Positions 54,504 to 63,484 of a stretch of DNA of 64,000 bases are shown here, in pieces. Within the stretch, counting starts at the first letter, position 1. Each line of letters starts with the position of its first letter. Origin of the DNA: Jannaschia helgolandensis. Its GTDB lineage: Bacteria; Pseudomonadota; Alphaproteobacteria; Rhodobacterales; Rhodobacteraceae. Under the pieces are notes generated by a model that was given only the letters and a program-made list of their open reading frames with translations, was not told the DNA's origin and made no database searches. The stretch lies in NCBI RefSeq assembly GCF_900109285.1, contig NZ_FNZQ01000001.1:897001-961000 (forward strand), in the 5' to 3' direction. The position numbers were made by a program, and so were the translations under genes.

Positions 54504-55310
54504 CTAGTCCGGTTCACTCAGAAACCGATGAAGCACCCGCTCCAGCTTGGCCGCTCCGATAGGGGCCATGGCCTTGGTGTGGTCGTGGCTGATCGCTTCG
54601 TCGCTCAGTCCCGCCGCCATGTTGGTGATGGTCGAGATCGCAGCTGCCTTCATCCCCAGGAACCGGGCCAGTATGATTTCCGGCACCGTGGACATGCCCA
54701 CGGCATCGGCACCCAGTACGCGGATCGCACGAATTTCGGCGGGCGTCTCGAAAGATGGGCCGGAATACCAGGCATAGACTCCTTCGTGCATCTCGACCGC
54801 TTCGGCCTGTGCCGCATTGCGCAGCGCGGCACGCAAGGCAGGATCGTGGGCATCGCCCATCGGGACAAATCTGCGATCGGTCGGCTCTCCGATCAGGGGG
54901 TTCAGTCCCGAAAAATTGATGTGGTCCGACAGAAGCATCAGAGATCCGGTCGGCATGTCCGGGCGCAGACTGCCTGCGGCGTTGGTGGCGATCATACCCT
55001 CGGCGCCCAATTTTGCCAGGACCTCCAGCGGCAGGCGCATCGCATCGGCACGTCCCTGTTCGTAATAATGCGTCCGCCCGCCGAAGACGGCAACGCGCGT
55101 CCCGCCCAGATCGCCGATCACCAGCCTGGGATTGTGCCCGGACACGCCCGCATGGGGGAAACCGGGCAGGTCGGCATAGTCGATGGCGACGCCCTCGACC
55201 TGCTCCGCCAGATGACCCAGGCCGGACCCGAGGATCAGACCCAGACGCGGTGCCTCGACCCCGGCCCGGTCGCGGATCAGGGTGGTCAGGGTTTCAGCGT
55301 TCCTTGACAT
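54504..55310 (-). CDS. Purine-nucleoside phosphorylase (trimeric, PunA type)
   Basis: A 268-residue PNP: LGLILGSGLGHLAEQ, VFGGRTHYYEQGR, ATNAAGSL, YAWYSGPSFETPAEIR and ADAVGMSTVPE with ITNMAAGLSD. Cleaves (deoxy)guanosine, inosine or xanthosine with phosphate. Its start lies within the upstream permease gene, overlapping by 17 nt. Combined with the adjacent ABC transporter it forms a nucleoside uptake/salvage operon. Confidence 0.95.
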   Translation of the reverse strand: MSRNAETLTTLIRDRAGVEAPRLGLILGSGLGHLAEQVEGVAIDYADLPGFPHAGVSGHNPRLVIGDLGGTRVAVFGGRTHYYEQGRADAMRLPLEVLAKLGAEGMIATNAAGSLRPDMPTGSLMLLSDHINFSGLNPLIGEPTDRRFVPMGDAHDPALRAALRNAAQAEAVEMHEGVYAWYSGPSFETPAEIRAIRVLGADAVGMSTVPEIILARFLGMKAAAISTITNMAAGLSDEAISHDHTKAMAPIGAAKLERVLHRFLSEPD

Positions 55311-56259
55311 AGGGCTCCCCCCCGGCGCGCGGCGGGATGGCCCGACCGACGAACCCGGCCAGGATCACGACAGTAAGAATATAGGGCAGGGCCTGCATGA
55401 ACTGCGTCGGGATCGGGATGCCGAACAGGTCCAGCGACTGGAACCGGTTGCCCAGGGCCTCCAGCAAGCCGAACAGCAGCGTCGCCCCCAAAGCATACCA
55501 GGGCCGCCACTTGGCAAAGATCAGCGCGGCCAGCGCGATGAACCCGCGTCCGGCCGACATCTCCTTGACGAAGCCTGCCGACAGGGCGGTCGCCAGATAG
55601 GCCCCGGCGATGCCGGTGAGCACACCGCAGATCATCACCGCGGCATATCGCAAGCCCACGACGCTGACGCCCGCAGTATCCACCGCTGCAGGATTTTCGC
55701 CAACCGCGCGCAGGCGCAGGCCGAACCGGGTGCGGAACAATACCCACCAAGTGATCGGGACAAGGGCCAGCGCGACATAGACGAGGATCGAATGGCCCGA
55801 CAGAAAGTCCGCGTAGATCGGCCCCAGATAGGGGACATCGCGAACCGCATTGGCAAAGGGCAGGGTGATTTCCTGGAACCGTGCCGCGCCTTCCAGTTGC
55901 GGGGTCCGTCCGCCCAGCGAAAACCATGCTTCGCCGATCACGACGGTCAGGCCGGACGCCAGAAAGTTGATCGCCACGCCCGAAATCAGTTGGTTGCCGC
56001 GGAAAGTTATGGACGCAACACCGTGGATCGCCGCCAGCACCAATGACGCGCCGATACCCGCCATCAGACCGATCCAGACGCTGCCGGTATAACTGGCGAC
56101 CGCCGCCGAAAAGAACGCCGAGGCCAGCATCTTGCCTTCCAACCCGATGTCGAAAATTCCTGCCCGCTCACTGAACAGGCCTGCCAGACAGGCCAGAAGA
56201 AGCGGTGTCGCAAGACGCAGCGAGGAGTCGAGCAGTTGAATGACGCCGAGGAAGTCCAT
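55294..56259 (-). CDS. Nucleoside ABC transporter permease 2
   Basis: A 321-residue permease of the BPD_transp_2 type with about eight helices, containing GLFSERAGIFDIGLEGKMLASAFFSA and GRGFIALAALIFAKWRPW, typical of the NupQ/YufQ-like subunit of BMP-type ABC importers. The last 17 nt overlap punA. Confidence 0.92.
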   Translation of the reverse strand: MDFLGVIQLLDSSLRLATPLLLACLAGLFSERAGIFDIGLEGKMLASAFFSAAVASYTGSVWIGLMAGIGASLVLAAIHGVASITFRGNQLISGVAINFLASGLTVVIGEAWFSLGGRTPQLEGAARFQEITLPFANAVRDVPYLGPIYADFLSGHSILVYVALALVPITWWVLFRTRFGLRLRAVGENPAAVDTAGVSVVGLRYAAVMICGVLTGIAGAYLATALSAGFVKEMSAGRGFIALAALIFAKWRPWYALGATLLFGLLEALGNRFQSLDLFGIPIPTQFMQALPYILTVVILAGFVGRAIPPRAGGEPYVKER

Positions 56260-56352
56260 GTCAGCTCCTGTCGGTGGCGAGGCGGAAGGCCGCAGATGGT
56301 TGGTGCATGCCTGGATGCGGCAGCGGACCGGAAAGGACGTGCAAAGGGCCGC

Positions 56353-57510
56353 TCATGGCTCGATCTTCGCATCGTCTGGATGGCCGCCCGGTTGCAACGG
56401 TGTGGTCGGCAGCGGCGCCTCGGGCTGACGTCTCCGCGACAGGAACATTCGTTCAACCGGCGATCGCACCATGTTATCCAGCGCGCCGGTAAACAGGATC
56501 ACGAGCGCCTGAATCACCAGGATCATTTCGCGCGTCATGCCGTTCATCTCGAACGTCAGTTCGGCTCCTCCCTGATACAACGCCCCGAACAGCAGCGCCG
56601 CGATGAACACGCCCAGTGGATGCGACCGACCCATCAGCGCGACCGCAATGCCGACGAATCCCGCGCCCTGTACCGGGTCCAGCACCAGACGTTCCGCCTC
56701 GCCCATGACGGCATTGATCGCCATCAACCCGCTCAGACCGCCCGAAATAAGCATCGCGAGCATGGTGATCCTGACAGGAGAGATACCGGCATAGAGCGCA
56801 GCGGGTTCCGAATGGCCGAAAGCGCGGATTTCATAGCCCAGGCGGGTCCGCCAGATCAGGAAATAGACCCCGATACAGGCCAGAACCGCGACCAGAAAGC
56901 TGACGTTCAGCGGCGTGGATCTGGAAAAGCCGACCCACGGCAGAATATCAGCCGCATTGGGAAGGCGCGCGCCTTCGATGAAACGCGCGGTTTCGGGCGA
57001 GGCGCTGCCCGGCACTTTCAGCACATTGGCCAGCAGATAGACCATCAGCGCGGCGGCAATGTAGTTGAACATGATCGTCGTAATGACGATGTGACTGCCC
57101 CGCCGGACCTGAAGGTAGGCTGGTACGGCAGCCCAGAGCGCGCCGAAGATCATTCCCCCGATCACGGCGGCGGGCAGGGCCAGTGCCCAGTGCGGCCAGT
57201 CGATGGAGAGCGCGACCAGGGCCACGCCCAGCCCGCCCAATGCCGCCTGACCTTCGCCGCCGATATTGAACAGACGCGCGTGGAACGCGACCGCGACGCT
57301 CAGGCCGGTAAAAATGAAATTGGTGGCATAGAACAGCGTGTAGCCCCAGCCATAGGCCGATCCGACCGATCCGTTCACGAGGATATACAATGCCTCGAAC
57401 GGGTTCTTGCCGATCAGCGCCACGACAAGCCCCGAAACGAACAGTGCCAGAGCCAGATTGATAAGTGGGATCAGGACGATGTCGGCCCATTTCGGCATGG
57501 CGTCGTTCAT
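56353..57510 (-). CDS. Nucleoside ABC transporter permease 1
   Basis: A 385-residue permease with PFEALYILVNGSVGSAYGWGYTLFYATNFIFTGLSVAVAFHARLFNIGGEGQAALGGLGVAL and GAGFVGIAVALMGRSHPLGVFIAALLFG, typical of NupP/YufP-like subunits. The start overlaps the ATPase stop by 4 nt; 93 nt separate it from permease 2. Confidence 0.92.
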   Translation of the reverse strand: MNDAMPKWADIVLIPLINLALALFVSGLVVALIGKNPFEALYILVNGSVGSAYGWGYTLFYATNFIFTGLSVAVAFHARLFNIGGEGQAALGGLGVALVALSIDWPHWALALPAAVIGGMIFGALWAAVPAYLQVRRGSHIVITTIMFNYIAAALMVYLLANVLKVPGSASPETARFIEGARLPNAADILPWVGFSRSTPLNVSFLVAVLACIGVYFLIWRTRLGYEIRAFGHSEPAALYAGISPVRITMLAMLISGGLSGLMAINAVMGEAERLVLDPVQGAGFVGIAVALMGRSHPLGVFIAALLFGALYQGGAELTFEMNGMTREMILVIQALVILFTGALDNMVRSPVERMFLSRRRQPEAPLPTTPLQPGGHPDDAKIEP

Positions 57511-59045
57511 GCCGCATCCTCCGTGATGCCCGCCATCAACAGTCCAAGCTCGCCCTGATTGGTCTCGGACGGCAAACGTTCTCCCATGATCCGGCCATCG
57601 AACATGACGGCAATGCGGTCGGACAGAGCCATGATCTCGTCCAGCTCAACGCTGACCAGAAGGATCGCCTTGCCCTGATCGCGCAGGGCGACGATCTGCT
57701 GGTGGATGAACTCGATGGCGCCGATATCGACGCCGCGGGTGGGCTGGCCGATCAGCAGAAGGTCGGGGTTTCGCTCGATTTCGCGGGCCAGCACGATCTT
57801 CTGTTGATTGCCGCCCGAGAAGTTCTTGGCGGCAAGATTCGGGTCTGGCGGGCGGACGTCGAACCGCTCCATCTTGTCGACACAGTCGGTTTTGAGCGCC
57901 GAATTATGCATCAGCAGGCCCGAGTTGAATTTCGGGTCATCATGATACCCGAAGCCGATATTTTCCCACGCCCGGTAATCCATGATCAGACCTTCGCGCT
58001 GCCGATCTTCGGGCACATGGGCGATGCCGCGCGCGCGGCGGGTGCGCGCGTCGGACGCGGACCCGGTGATGTCGATCTGCTGGCCGTTCACACGGATCAC
58101 GCCGGTGCCCTTGGCATAGCCGCCCAGAATCTCCAGCAATTCCGACTGTCCGTTGCCGGATACGCCCGCGATGCCCAGCACTTCGCCCGCCCGGATGGTC
58201 AGGTCGATGCCGCGCAGACGCTCGACGTTTCGGTCGTCGACCACCCGCAGGTTCTCGACCTCCAGCACGACAGCGCCGGGTGTGGCAGGCGTCTTGTCCA
58301 CCCGCAGCAAGACCTTGCGGCCGACCATCAGCTCGGCCAGCTGTTCGGGCGAGGTCTCGGCGGTCTTGACGGTCGCGGTCATCTCGCCGCGCCGCATCAC
58401 GGACACGGTGTCGGTGATCTCCATGATCTCGCGTAGTTTGTGGGTGATCAGGATGATCGTTTTCCCCTCGTCGCGCAGACCTTTCAGAATACGGAACAGG
58501 TGGTCGGCTTCAGCGGGAGTCAGCACACCCGTCGGTTCATCCAGGATCAGAATATCGGCTTCGCGATACAGCGCCTTCAGGATCTCGACGCGCTGCTGCT
58601 GACCGACGCCCAGGTCCTCGATGATGGCGTCGGGGTCGACGTCCATCTCGTAATCGTCTGCCAGCTTCTTCAGCAGCTTGCGGGCCTTCGCCAGCGACGG
58701 CTTCAGCAGCCTGCCGTCTTCGGCGCCCAGAATGACATTCTCCAGAACGGTGAAGTTCTCGACCAATTTGAAATGCTGGAACACCATGCCGATGCCAGCG
58801 TCGATGGCGGCCTGACTATCGGGAATTTCGGTTTTCTTGCCGCCGATGAATACCTCACCCGAGTCGGCCCTGTAAAATCCGTAAAGGATCGACATGAGCG
58901 TCGACTTGCCCGCGCCATTCTCGCCGATGATGCCATGAATGGTTCCGCGTTTGACCTGGATTGAGATGTCCTTGTTCGCCTGCACCGGCCCGAACGCCTT
59001 GGAAATGCCGCGCAGTTCGATCGCAAGTGTCTCGTCCATGCCCAT
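57507..59045 (-). CDS. Nucleoside ABC transporter ATP-binding protein (two NBDs)
   Basis: A 512-residue protein with two nucleotide-binding halves: Walker A GENGAGKST with signature LGVGQQQRVEIL in the first, and the degenerate GVSGNGQSELL with intact signature NFSGGNQQKIVLAREI in the second. Such fused ATPases serve BMP-type nucleoside importers. A GTG/ATG choice at the start (MGMDETLA or MDETLA) is open by two residues. Confidence 0.93.
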   Translation of the reverse strand: MGMDETLAIELRGISKAFGPVQANKDISIQVKRGTIHGIIGENGAGKSTLMSILYGFYRADSGEVFIGGKKTEIPDSQAAIDAGIGMVFQHFKLVENFTVLENVILGAEDGRLLKPSLAKARKLLKKLADDYEMDVDPDAIIEDLGVGQQQRVEILKALYREADILILDEPTGVLTPAEADHLFRILKGLRDEGKTIILITHKLREIMEITDTVSVMRRGEMTATVKTAETSPEQLAELMVGRKVLLRVDKTPATPGAVVLEVENLRVVDDRNVERLRGIDLTIRAGEVLGIAGVSGNGQSELLEILGGYAKGTGVIRVNGQQIDITGSASDARTRRARGIAHVPEDRQREGLIMDYRAWENIGFGYHDDPKFNSGLLMHNSALKTDCVDKMERFDVRPPDPNLAAKNFSGGNQQKIVLAREIERNPDLLLIGQPTRGVDIGAIEFIHQQIVALRDQGKAILLVSVELDEIMALSDRIAVMFDGRIMGERLPSETNQGELGLLMAGITEDAA

Positions 59046-59073
59046 CCCCCGGCCGGTCGTGATACGGGAACGA

Positions 59074-59087
59074 GGCCCCGAAGGGCC
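59074..59087 (-). promoter_or_regulatory. Hairpin between bmpA and the ATPase gene
   Basis: Stem GGCCC-CGAA-GGGCC in a 69-nt gap between the binding-protein gene and the ATPase gene. Typical position for a stem that protects the binding-protein mRNA or limits downstream transcription. Confidence 0.45.
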
Positions 59088-59114
59088 CCGTCCGGTCTTG
59101 TCGGTGTCGCTGCC

Positions 59115-60110
59115 TCAGTAGGCGGGGCAGCTGCCGTCCGTTGTGAAGTCGTGGACTTCGATTTCGCCTGCGATGATCTTGGCCTTGGCCTCTTCGACGG
59201 CGGCGACCATTTCCGGGGTGACCAGATCCGCGTTGTTGTCGTCCATCGCGAAGCCAACGCCGTTGTTATCGAGTCCCATGACCGAAATGCCGGTCTCCAG
59301 CTCACCCGCGGCGCCCTTGGTGAAGGCGTCATAGACGGCGTTGTCCACGCGCTTGACCATCGATGTCAGAACCTGGCCCGGGTGCAGGTAGTTCTGGTTG
59401 CTGTCGACACCGATCGAAAGGATACCGGCATCTGCAGCGGCCTGAAGCACACCGATCCCGGTGCCACCGGCGGCGGCGAACACCACGTCGGAACCCTGGC
59501 TGATCTGGCTGCGGGTCAGTTCGGCACCCTTGACCGGGTCATTCCATGCGGTGGGTGTCGTGCCGGTCATATTGACGATGACATTGGCATCCGGGTCTGC
59601 GGCCTTGGCACCCTGGGCATAGCCACAGGCAAACTTGGAAATCAGGGGGACGTCCATGCCGCCGATGAAGGACACGGTGCCCGTCTCGGACGCCATGGCG
59701 GCCATCATGCCGACCAGATAGCTGCCCTGATGTTCGGCAAAGACGACCGATTTCACGTTGGGCTGATCGACGACCATATCAACGATCACGAACTCGGTGT
59801 CCGGATAGTCGGGCGCGACGACTTCGAGGGTCGAGGCATTGGCGAAGCCCAGAACGACGACGGGGTTCGCACCGCGTTCGGCCATGCGGCGCATGGTCTG
59901 TTCGCGCTGGGCTTCGTTGGCCAGTTCGGTCTCGGAGTAGTCGCCCCCGGTCTCCTCGACCCAGCGTTGTGCGCCGTTGTAAGCGGATTCATTGAAAGAT
60001 TTATCGAACTTGCCGCCAAGGTCGATGATCAGGCCGGGCTCGGCGAAGGCCGTTCCGGCCGTCAGGGCTATGGTTGCCACGGCACCCATGAGGGTCTTGT
60101 TGATGGTCAT
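59115..60110 (-). CDS. BMP-family nucleoside-binding protein
   Basis: A 331-residue periplasmic binding protein: signal peptide TLMGAVATIALTAGTAFA, then AEPGLIIDLGGKFDKSFNESAYNGAQRWVEETGGDY, AERGANPVVVLGF, FAEHQGSYLVGMMAAMASETG and GGMDVPLISKFACGYAQGAK, which mark the BMP/PnrA family that binds purine nucleosides. No lipobox, so it is soluble. ATG at 60110. First gene of the operon. Confidence 0.93.
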   Translation of the reverse strand: MTINKTLMGAVATIALTAGTAFAEPGLIIDLGGKFDKSFNESAYNGAQRWVEETGGDYSETELANEAQREQTMRRMAERGANPVVVLGFANASTLEVVAPDYPDTEFVIVDMVVDQPNVKSVVFAEHQGSYLVGMMAAMASETGTVSFIGGMDVPLISKFACGYAQGAKAADPDANVIVNMTGTTPTAWNDPVKGAELTRSQISQGSDVVFAAAGGTGIGVLQAAADAGILSIGVDSNQNYLHPGQVLTSMVKRVDNAVYDAFTKGAAGELETGISVMGLDNNGVGFAMDDNNADLVTPEMVAAVEEAKAKIIAGEIEVHDFTTDGSCPAY

Positions 60111-60235
60111 TGGTCTCTCCCGTCGAACGGACGTTATTGTTTGCACCCCGAAGGGGCCACGTCACCATTGATGCATGGGATAAGGCCGCAGGGACGGCGG
60201 AAGGTCAACCTGAGTCTGTCGGCTATGACCTGTGG

Positions 60236-60631
60236 TCAAAGGGTCTTGCGCAGCAGACGGGCGTCTGTGCCGTCATAATAACCGGGCCGCAAGCCGACCT
60301 GTATCCAGCCGGTCGCGGCATAAAGCGCGCGGGCGGGGGCATTGTCGGCAGCGACTTCCAGAAACGCCTGCGTCGCGCCCAGTTTGCGCGCCTCGCGATC
60401 GAAATCGCTCAACAGGGTGCGGGCGGTGCCCTGACCCCGTTGTGCCAATGCGACCACGATCGTCAGAAGCTCCGCCTCATCGGCCATGACGCGGCCCAGC
60501 GCGAAGCCATCGTTCCCGCTCACGATGATCGTGTCGGACCTGTCGAGCATCGCGGTGAAGCTTTCGGCGGACCAGCGCGCCGACCCGTCGAAGGCCTGCG
60601 CGTGCAGGGCGGCCATCTTCTTTGGCGTCAC
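60236..60631 (-). CDS. rimI: Ribosomal-protein-alanine N-acetyltransferase-like (RimI)
   Basis: A 131-residue GNAT: LAQRGQGTARTLLSDFDREARKLGATQAFLEVAADNAPARALYAATGW shows the acetyl-CoA Q-R-x-G-x-G/A loop and terminal ALY motif. In operons with tsaB and nifU it acetylates ribosomal protein S18 N-terminally. The GTG at 60631 overlaps the tsaB stop by 4 nt (GTGA); an ATG at 60616 is possible. Confidence 0.85.
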   Translation of the reverse strand: MTPKKMAALHAQAFDGSARWSAESFTAMLDRSDTIIVSGNDGFALGRVMADEAELLTIVVALAQRGQGTARTLLSDFDREARKLGATQAFLEVAADNAPARALYAATGWIQVGLRPGYYDGTDARLLRKTL

Positions 60632-61254
60632 GGCAGGATGACCGGCGGCAGGTCGGACGCGGGCGCGGCATCGGCGGGTCGCAGATAGACCGGTGCGGCG
60701 CGCGGACGGTCCCGCCCGGCGCGGCAAGCGGCAAGGCGTGCGATCTGCGGGGCAAGGTCGGGTGTAGGGAGGACAGCGCGTCCGGTCGCCGTCGCCACCC
60801 TTTCCGCAGCCGGTCCGGTCAGCGGAGCCAACCAATCGGCCGGAAGGCCCGTGGGCGGCATGACGATGACCTCTCCGCGATATGCCAGATGGACCAGATC
60901 GCGCGGCGCAGGCAGGCAGACGACCACGTCGCGCCCGTCGGCATAGGCATCCGGCAGGCTCACTCCCTCGCAGGGAATATCCAGCCCCAGCGAAAGGCCA
61001 CGCCCGGCGGCTACCGAAATCCGGGTTCCGGTGAAATTGCCCGGCCCGGTACCGACACCCAGCGCTGCGAGTTCGGCCCAGTCGACACCTGCCTCGGCCA
61101 GAACCTCTTGCAGAAGGATCATAAGGCGTTCCGCCTGACCCTTGCGCATTTCCTCGATCCGATGCGCCAGAACCCTGTCGCCCGACACCAAAGCGGCCGC
61201 GCAATGCGCGGCCGAAGTATCGAACCCCAGGGTCAGCCGGTCAACGCTCGCCAT
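60628..61254 (-). CDS. tsaB: TsaB, tRNA t6A biosynthesis dimerisation subunit
   Basis: A 208-residue actin-fold protein: LTLGFDTSAAHCAAAL at the start and VGTGPGNFTGTRISVAAGRGLSLGLDIP, the TsaB signature. It supports TsaD in forming N6-threonylcarbamoyladenosine at position 37 of tRNAs. It starts 2 nt after the nifU stop. Confidence 0.93.
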   Translation of the reverse strand: MASVDRLTLGFDTSAAHCAAALVSGDRVLAHRIEEMRKGQAERLMILLQEVLAEAGVDWAELAALGVGTGPGNFTGTRISVAAGRGLSLGLDIPCEGVSLPDAYADGRDVVVCLPAPRDLVHLAYRGEVIVMPPTGLPADWLAPLTGPAAERVATATGRAVLPTPDLAPQIARLAACRAGRDRPRAAPVYLRPADAAPASDLPPVILP

Positions 61255-61256
61255 GG

Positions 61257-61817
61257 TCACAGACCAACGGGGCGAACCTCCAGCACTTCGGGAATATAGT
61301 GCCGCAGCAGGTTCTCGATCCCCATCTTCAGGGTCATGGTCGACGAAGGGCAACCCGCGCAGGCCCCCTTCATCTGCAGATAGACCACCCCCCGCTCGAA
61401 CCCGTGGAAGGTGATGTCACCCCCATCCTGGGCCACGGCGGGACGGACGCGGGTGTCCAGCAGCTCGGTGATCTGGCCGACGATGGCGCTGTCTTCTTCG
61501 GCGTGATTGGCACCGTGCGCAGCCTCGGCCTCGCCCTCCATGATCGGATCACCCGACTGGAAATGCTCCATGATGGCGCCCAGAATGGAAGGCTTCACAT
61601 GGTCCCATTCGGTTCCGTCGTCCTTGGTCACGGTGACGAAATCATTGCCGAAGAACACGCCGGTCACACCGCCGATGGCGAAAATGCGACGTGCAAGCGG
61701 CGACTTTTCCCCGGCTTCGGCGGTCGGGAAATCGGCAGTGCCCGAGTCCAGCACGGATTGACCCGGCAGGAATTTCAGGGTTGCGGGGTTCGGTGTGGTT
61801 TCGGTCTGGATGAACAT
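61257..61817 (-). CDS. Nfu/NifU-family Fe-S cluster scaffold
   Basis: A 186-residue Nfu-type protein: N-terminal domain MFIQTETTPNPATLKFLPG and C-terminal NifU_C with KGACAGCPSSTMTLKMGIENLL (CAGC cluster site). Delivers [4Fe-4S] clusters. A probable Irr ICE box (61874-61890) and a TTGACA -35 lie upstream. Heads nifU-tsaB-rimI. Confidence 0.93.
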   Translation of the reverse strand: MFIQTETTPNPATLKFLPGQSVLDSGTADFPTAEAGEKSPLARRIFAIGGVTGVFFGNDFVTVTKDDGTEWDHVKPSILGAIMEHFQSGDPIMEGEAEAAHGANHAEEDSAIVGQITELLDTRVRPAVAQDGGDITFHGFERGVVYLQMKGACAGCPSSTMTLKMGIENLLRHYIPEVLEVRPVGL

Positions 61818-61864
61818 GAGGGTGCCTCCGGGTTGGACTCTAATGTGAGCCTCCGATCCCCCGA

Positions 61865-61870
61865 TGTCAA
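61865..61870 (-). promoter_or_regulatory. -35 element of the nifU promoter
   Basis: TTGACA on the reverse strand, 48 nt upstream of the start, with a weak -10 (CACATT or ACATTA) about 17-18 nt downstream of it. Confidence 0.5.
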
Positions 61871-61873
61871 CGA

Positions 61874-61890
61874 TCTGGAACCGTTCTAAA
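61874..61890 (-). promoter_or_regulatory. Probable Irr (ICE) box before the nifU gene
   Basis: TTTAGAACGGTTCCAGA on the reverse strand resembles the ICE motif TTTAGAA-N3-TTCTAAA bound by the iron regulator Irr in alphaproteobacteria, with two mismatches in the second arm. It lies just upstream of the TTGACA -35, a position suggesting activation rather than blocking. Confidence 0.5.
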
Positions 61891-61926
61891 CTGGATCAGC
61901 GAAGCATCAGGGTCTCGGGCGGGCTG

Positions 61927-62382
61927 TCACGCGATATCTTCCAGCTGCTCCTTGGACAATGTGCCTGGCACGATGGTGATCGGTACCGGAAGACTGCCCG
62001 CCGATCGTGCAAGTTGCGTCACAAGTGGGCCCGGACCCTTGCCTTCCGCTGACGCGCCCAGAACCAGCACGCCAATCTCCGGATCTTCCGTGACCTGTGC
62101 CAGAATTTCGGTCACCGGTTCCCCCTCGCGGATCACCAGATGAGGTTCCAGCCCGTGCTTGTCGCGCATCCACTTTGCGAAAACCTCGAAGTGGGCGACG
62201 ATGCGTTCGCGGGCTTCCTCGCGCATGATGTCGCCGACGCCGATCCAGTGGTTGAATTCGTCCGGCGGGATCACCGAAAGGACCTCGATGCCGCCGCTAG
62301 TATGTTCTGCCCGCAGCGATGCGAAACGCATCGCGTTCAGACATTCTCGACTGTCATCCAGGATGACGAGAAACTTGCGCAT
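61927..62382 (-). CDS. Universal stress protein
   Basis: A 151-residue UspA-fold protein: MRKFLVILDDSRECLNAMRFASLRA start and the ATP-binding GASAEGKGPGPLVTQLARSAGSLPVPITIVPG end (G-x2-G-x9-GS type). The start at 62382 is usual for Rhodobacterales; an in-frame ATG at 62418 is possible. Stress or nucleotide sensing, not further known. Confidence 0.9.
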   Translation of the reverse strand: MRKFLVILDDSRECLNAMRFASLRAEHTSGGIEVLSVIPPDEFNHWIGVGDIMREEARERIVAHFEVFAKWMRDKHGLEPHLVIREGEPVTEILAQVTEDPEIGVLVLGASAEGKGPGPLVTQLARSAGSLPVPITIVPGTLSKEQLEDIA

Positions 62383-62401
62383 GGGTGCCCCGGTCGTCGT
62401 T

Positions 62402-63484
62402 TCAATGGCTTTCAGCATTGCCTTGCGCGGGCGGTTCTGTCCACCGGGTTGGTGCGACAATCACAGGGCGCAACAGGCCCCGAAGGACAATACCGCTGAG
62501 CCGCGTGCCGATGATGACCGCGATCTGCGCGGCCGTCAGCCAGATCAGAAGCAACGTTCCCGCCGCCATCCGGCCAAGCCTGACGGTCGCGCGAAATACG
62601 CGGGTCTTGCCCAATACCGCAAAACTGCGCGTGGTGCGGGGGCCGGCGGCCTCGGCCACGCGGGCCAGTTTCGCCGCATCTTCCGGCGTGTCCACGAAGC
62701 GCGCCAGACGCAACGCTTCGGCGGGCGATGTGGCGGTGGCCACCCGGCCCAGATCGCCCGCCAGCGACTGGATACGCGCCAGTGCAGGCGCGTCAATCGC
62801 GTCCTCCAGGCGGGCGACGCCCGTCATCACCTCGTCCACCCGCGACCAGCGAACGGGCAGCCGCAGCATCCGGGCAAGATCCGGTGTGACCGATCCCATT
62901 CGGCGCGCCAGTCGCAAAAGGCCTGTGCCCGCCTTGATCGTGACCGACGATCCGCCGGAAACCACAATGGCCCCCGTCGCCGCCAGGCCGACCAGCGCCA
63001 GACCCGCATCCAACTCGTCCACCGGCCTGTCGCCAACCCATGCGACGCCGGCGCGACGCAGCGCATTCAGATCGCCCAGCGGCGACATCTCGAACGGGAC
63101 GGCGCATGCGGCGACCTGGGTCAGTGTGGGACAGGTCGATACGTCCGCCATACAGGCCGCGCAATCGGCGGCCATGGTGATCCAACCCGAACGTGCGTCG
63201 ATCATGGCTTCGGCCGAACGGGTATCGACGGGCCGTTTCAGATCGGCACTCAGATCCATCAGCATCCGTGCCCGGTCGACGTCTCGGGTCGTAACGGCAT
63301 CGGCCAGCGCGCCCTCGATCCAATCCGACGTTGCCGCGCGACTGACCTTTCGCTCCAACGCGATGCGCAGGTCGTTTGCGGTCCGATCCACGAAAGGCCG
63401 TGCCAACGGATTTGTCGAAAGCGCCCAGACAGTTGCCGTCACCGTAACGATCAACGGCAACACACGGAGCAATCGCAGGATCAT
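62402..63484 (-). CDS. Large membrane protein of unknown function
   Basis: A 360-residue protein with an N-terminal hydrophobic helix (LLRVLPLIVTVTATVWAL), a helical middle region with a short Cys cluster in ADCAACMADVSTCPTL and two more helices near the C-terminus (AGTLLLIWLTAAQIAVIIG and IVLRGLLRPVIV). I do not recognise the family. The ATG at 63484 overlaps the aminotransferase stop by 4 nt, so they share a transcript. Confidence 0.6.
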   Translation of the reverse strand: MILRLLRVLPLIVTVTATVWALSTNPLARPFVDRTANDLRIALERKVSRAATSDWIEGALADAVTTRDVDRARMLMDLSADLKRPVDTRSAEAMIDARSGWITMAADCAACMADVSTCPTLTQVAACAVPFEMSPLGDLNALRRAGVAWVGDRPVDELDAGLALVGLAATGAIVVSGGSSVTIKAGTGLLRLARRMGSVTPDLARMLRLPVRWSRVDEVMTGVARLEDAIDAPALARIQSLAGDLGRVATATSPAEALRLARFVDTPEDAAKLARVAEAAGPRTTRSFAVLGKTRVFRATVRLGRMAAGTLLLIWLTAAQIAVIIGTRLSGIVLRGLLRPVIVAPTRWTEPPAQGNAESH

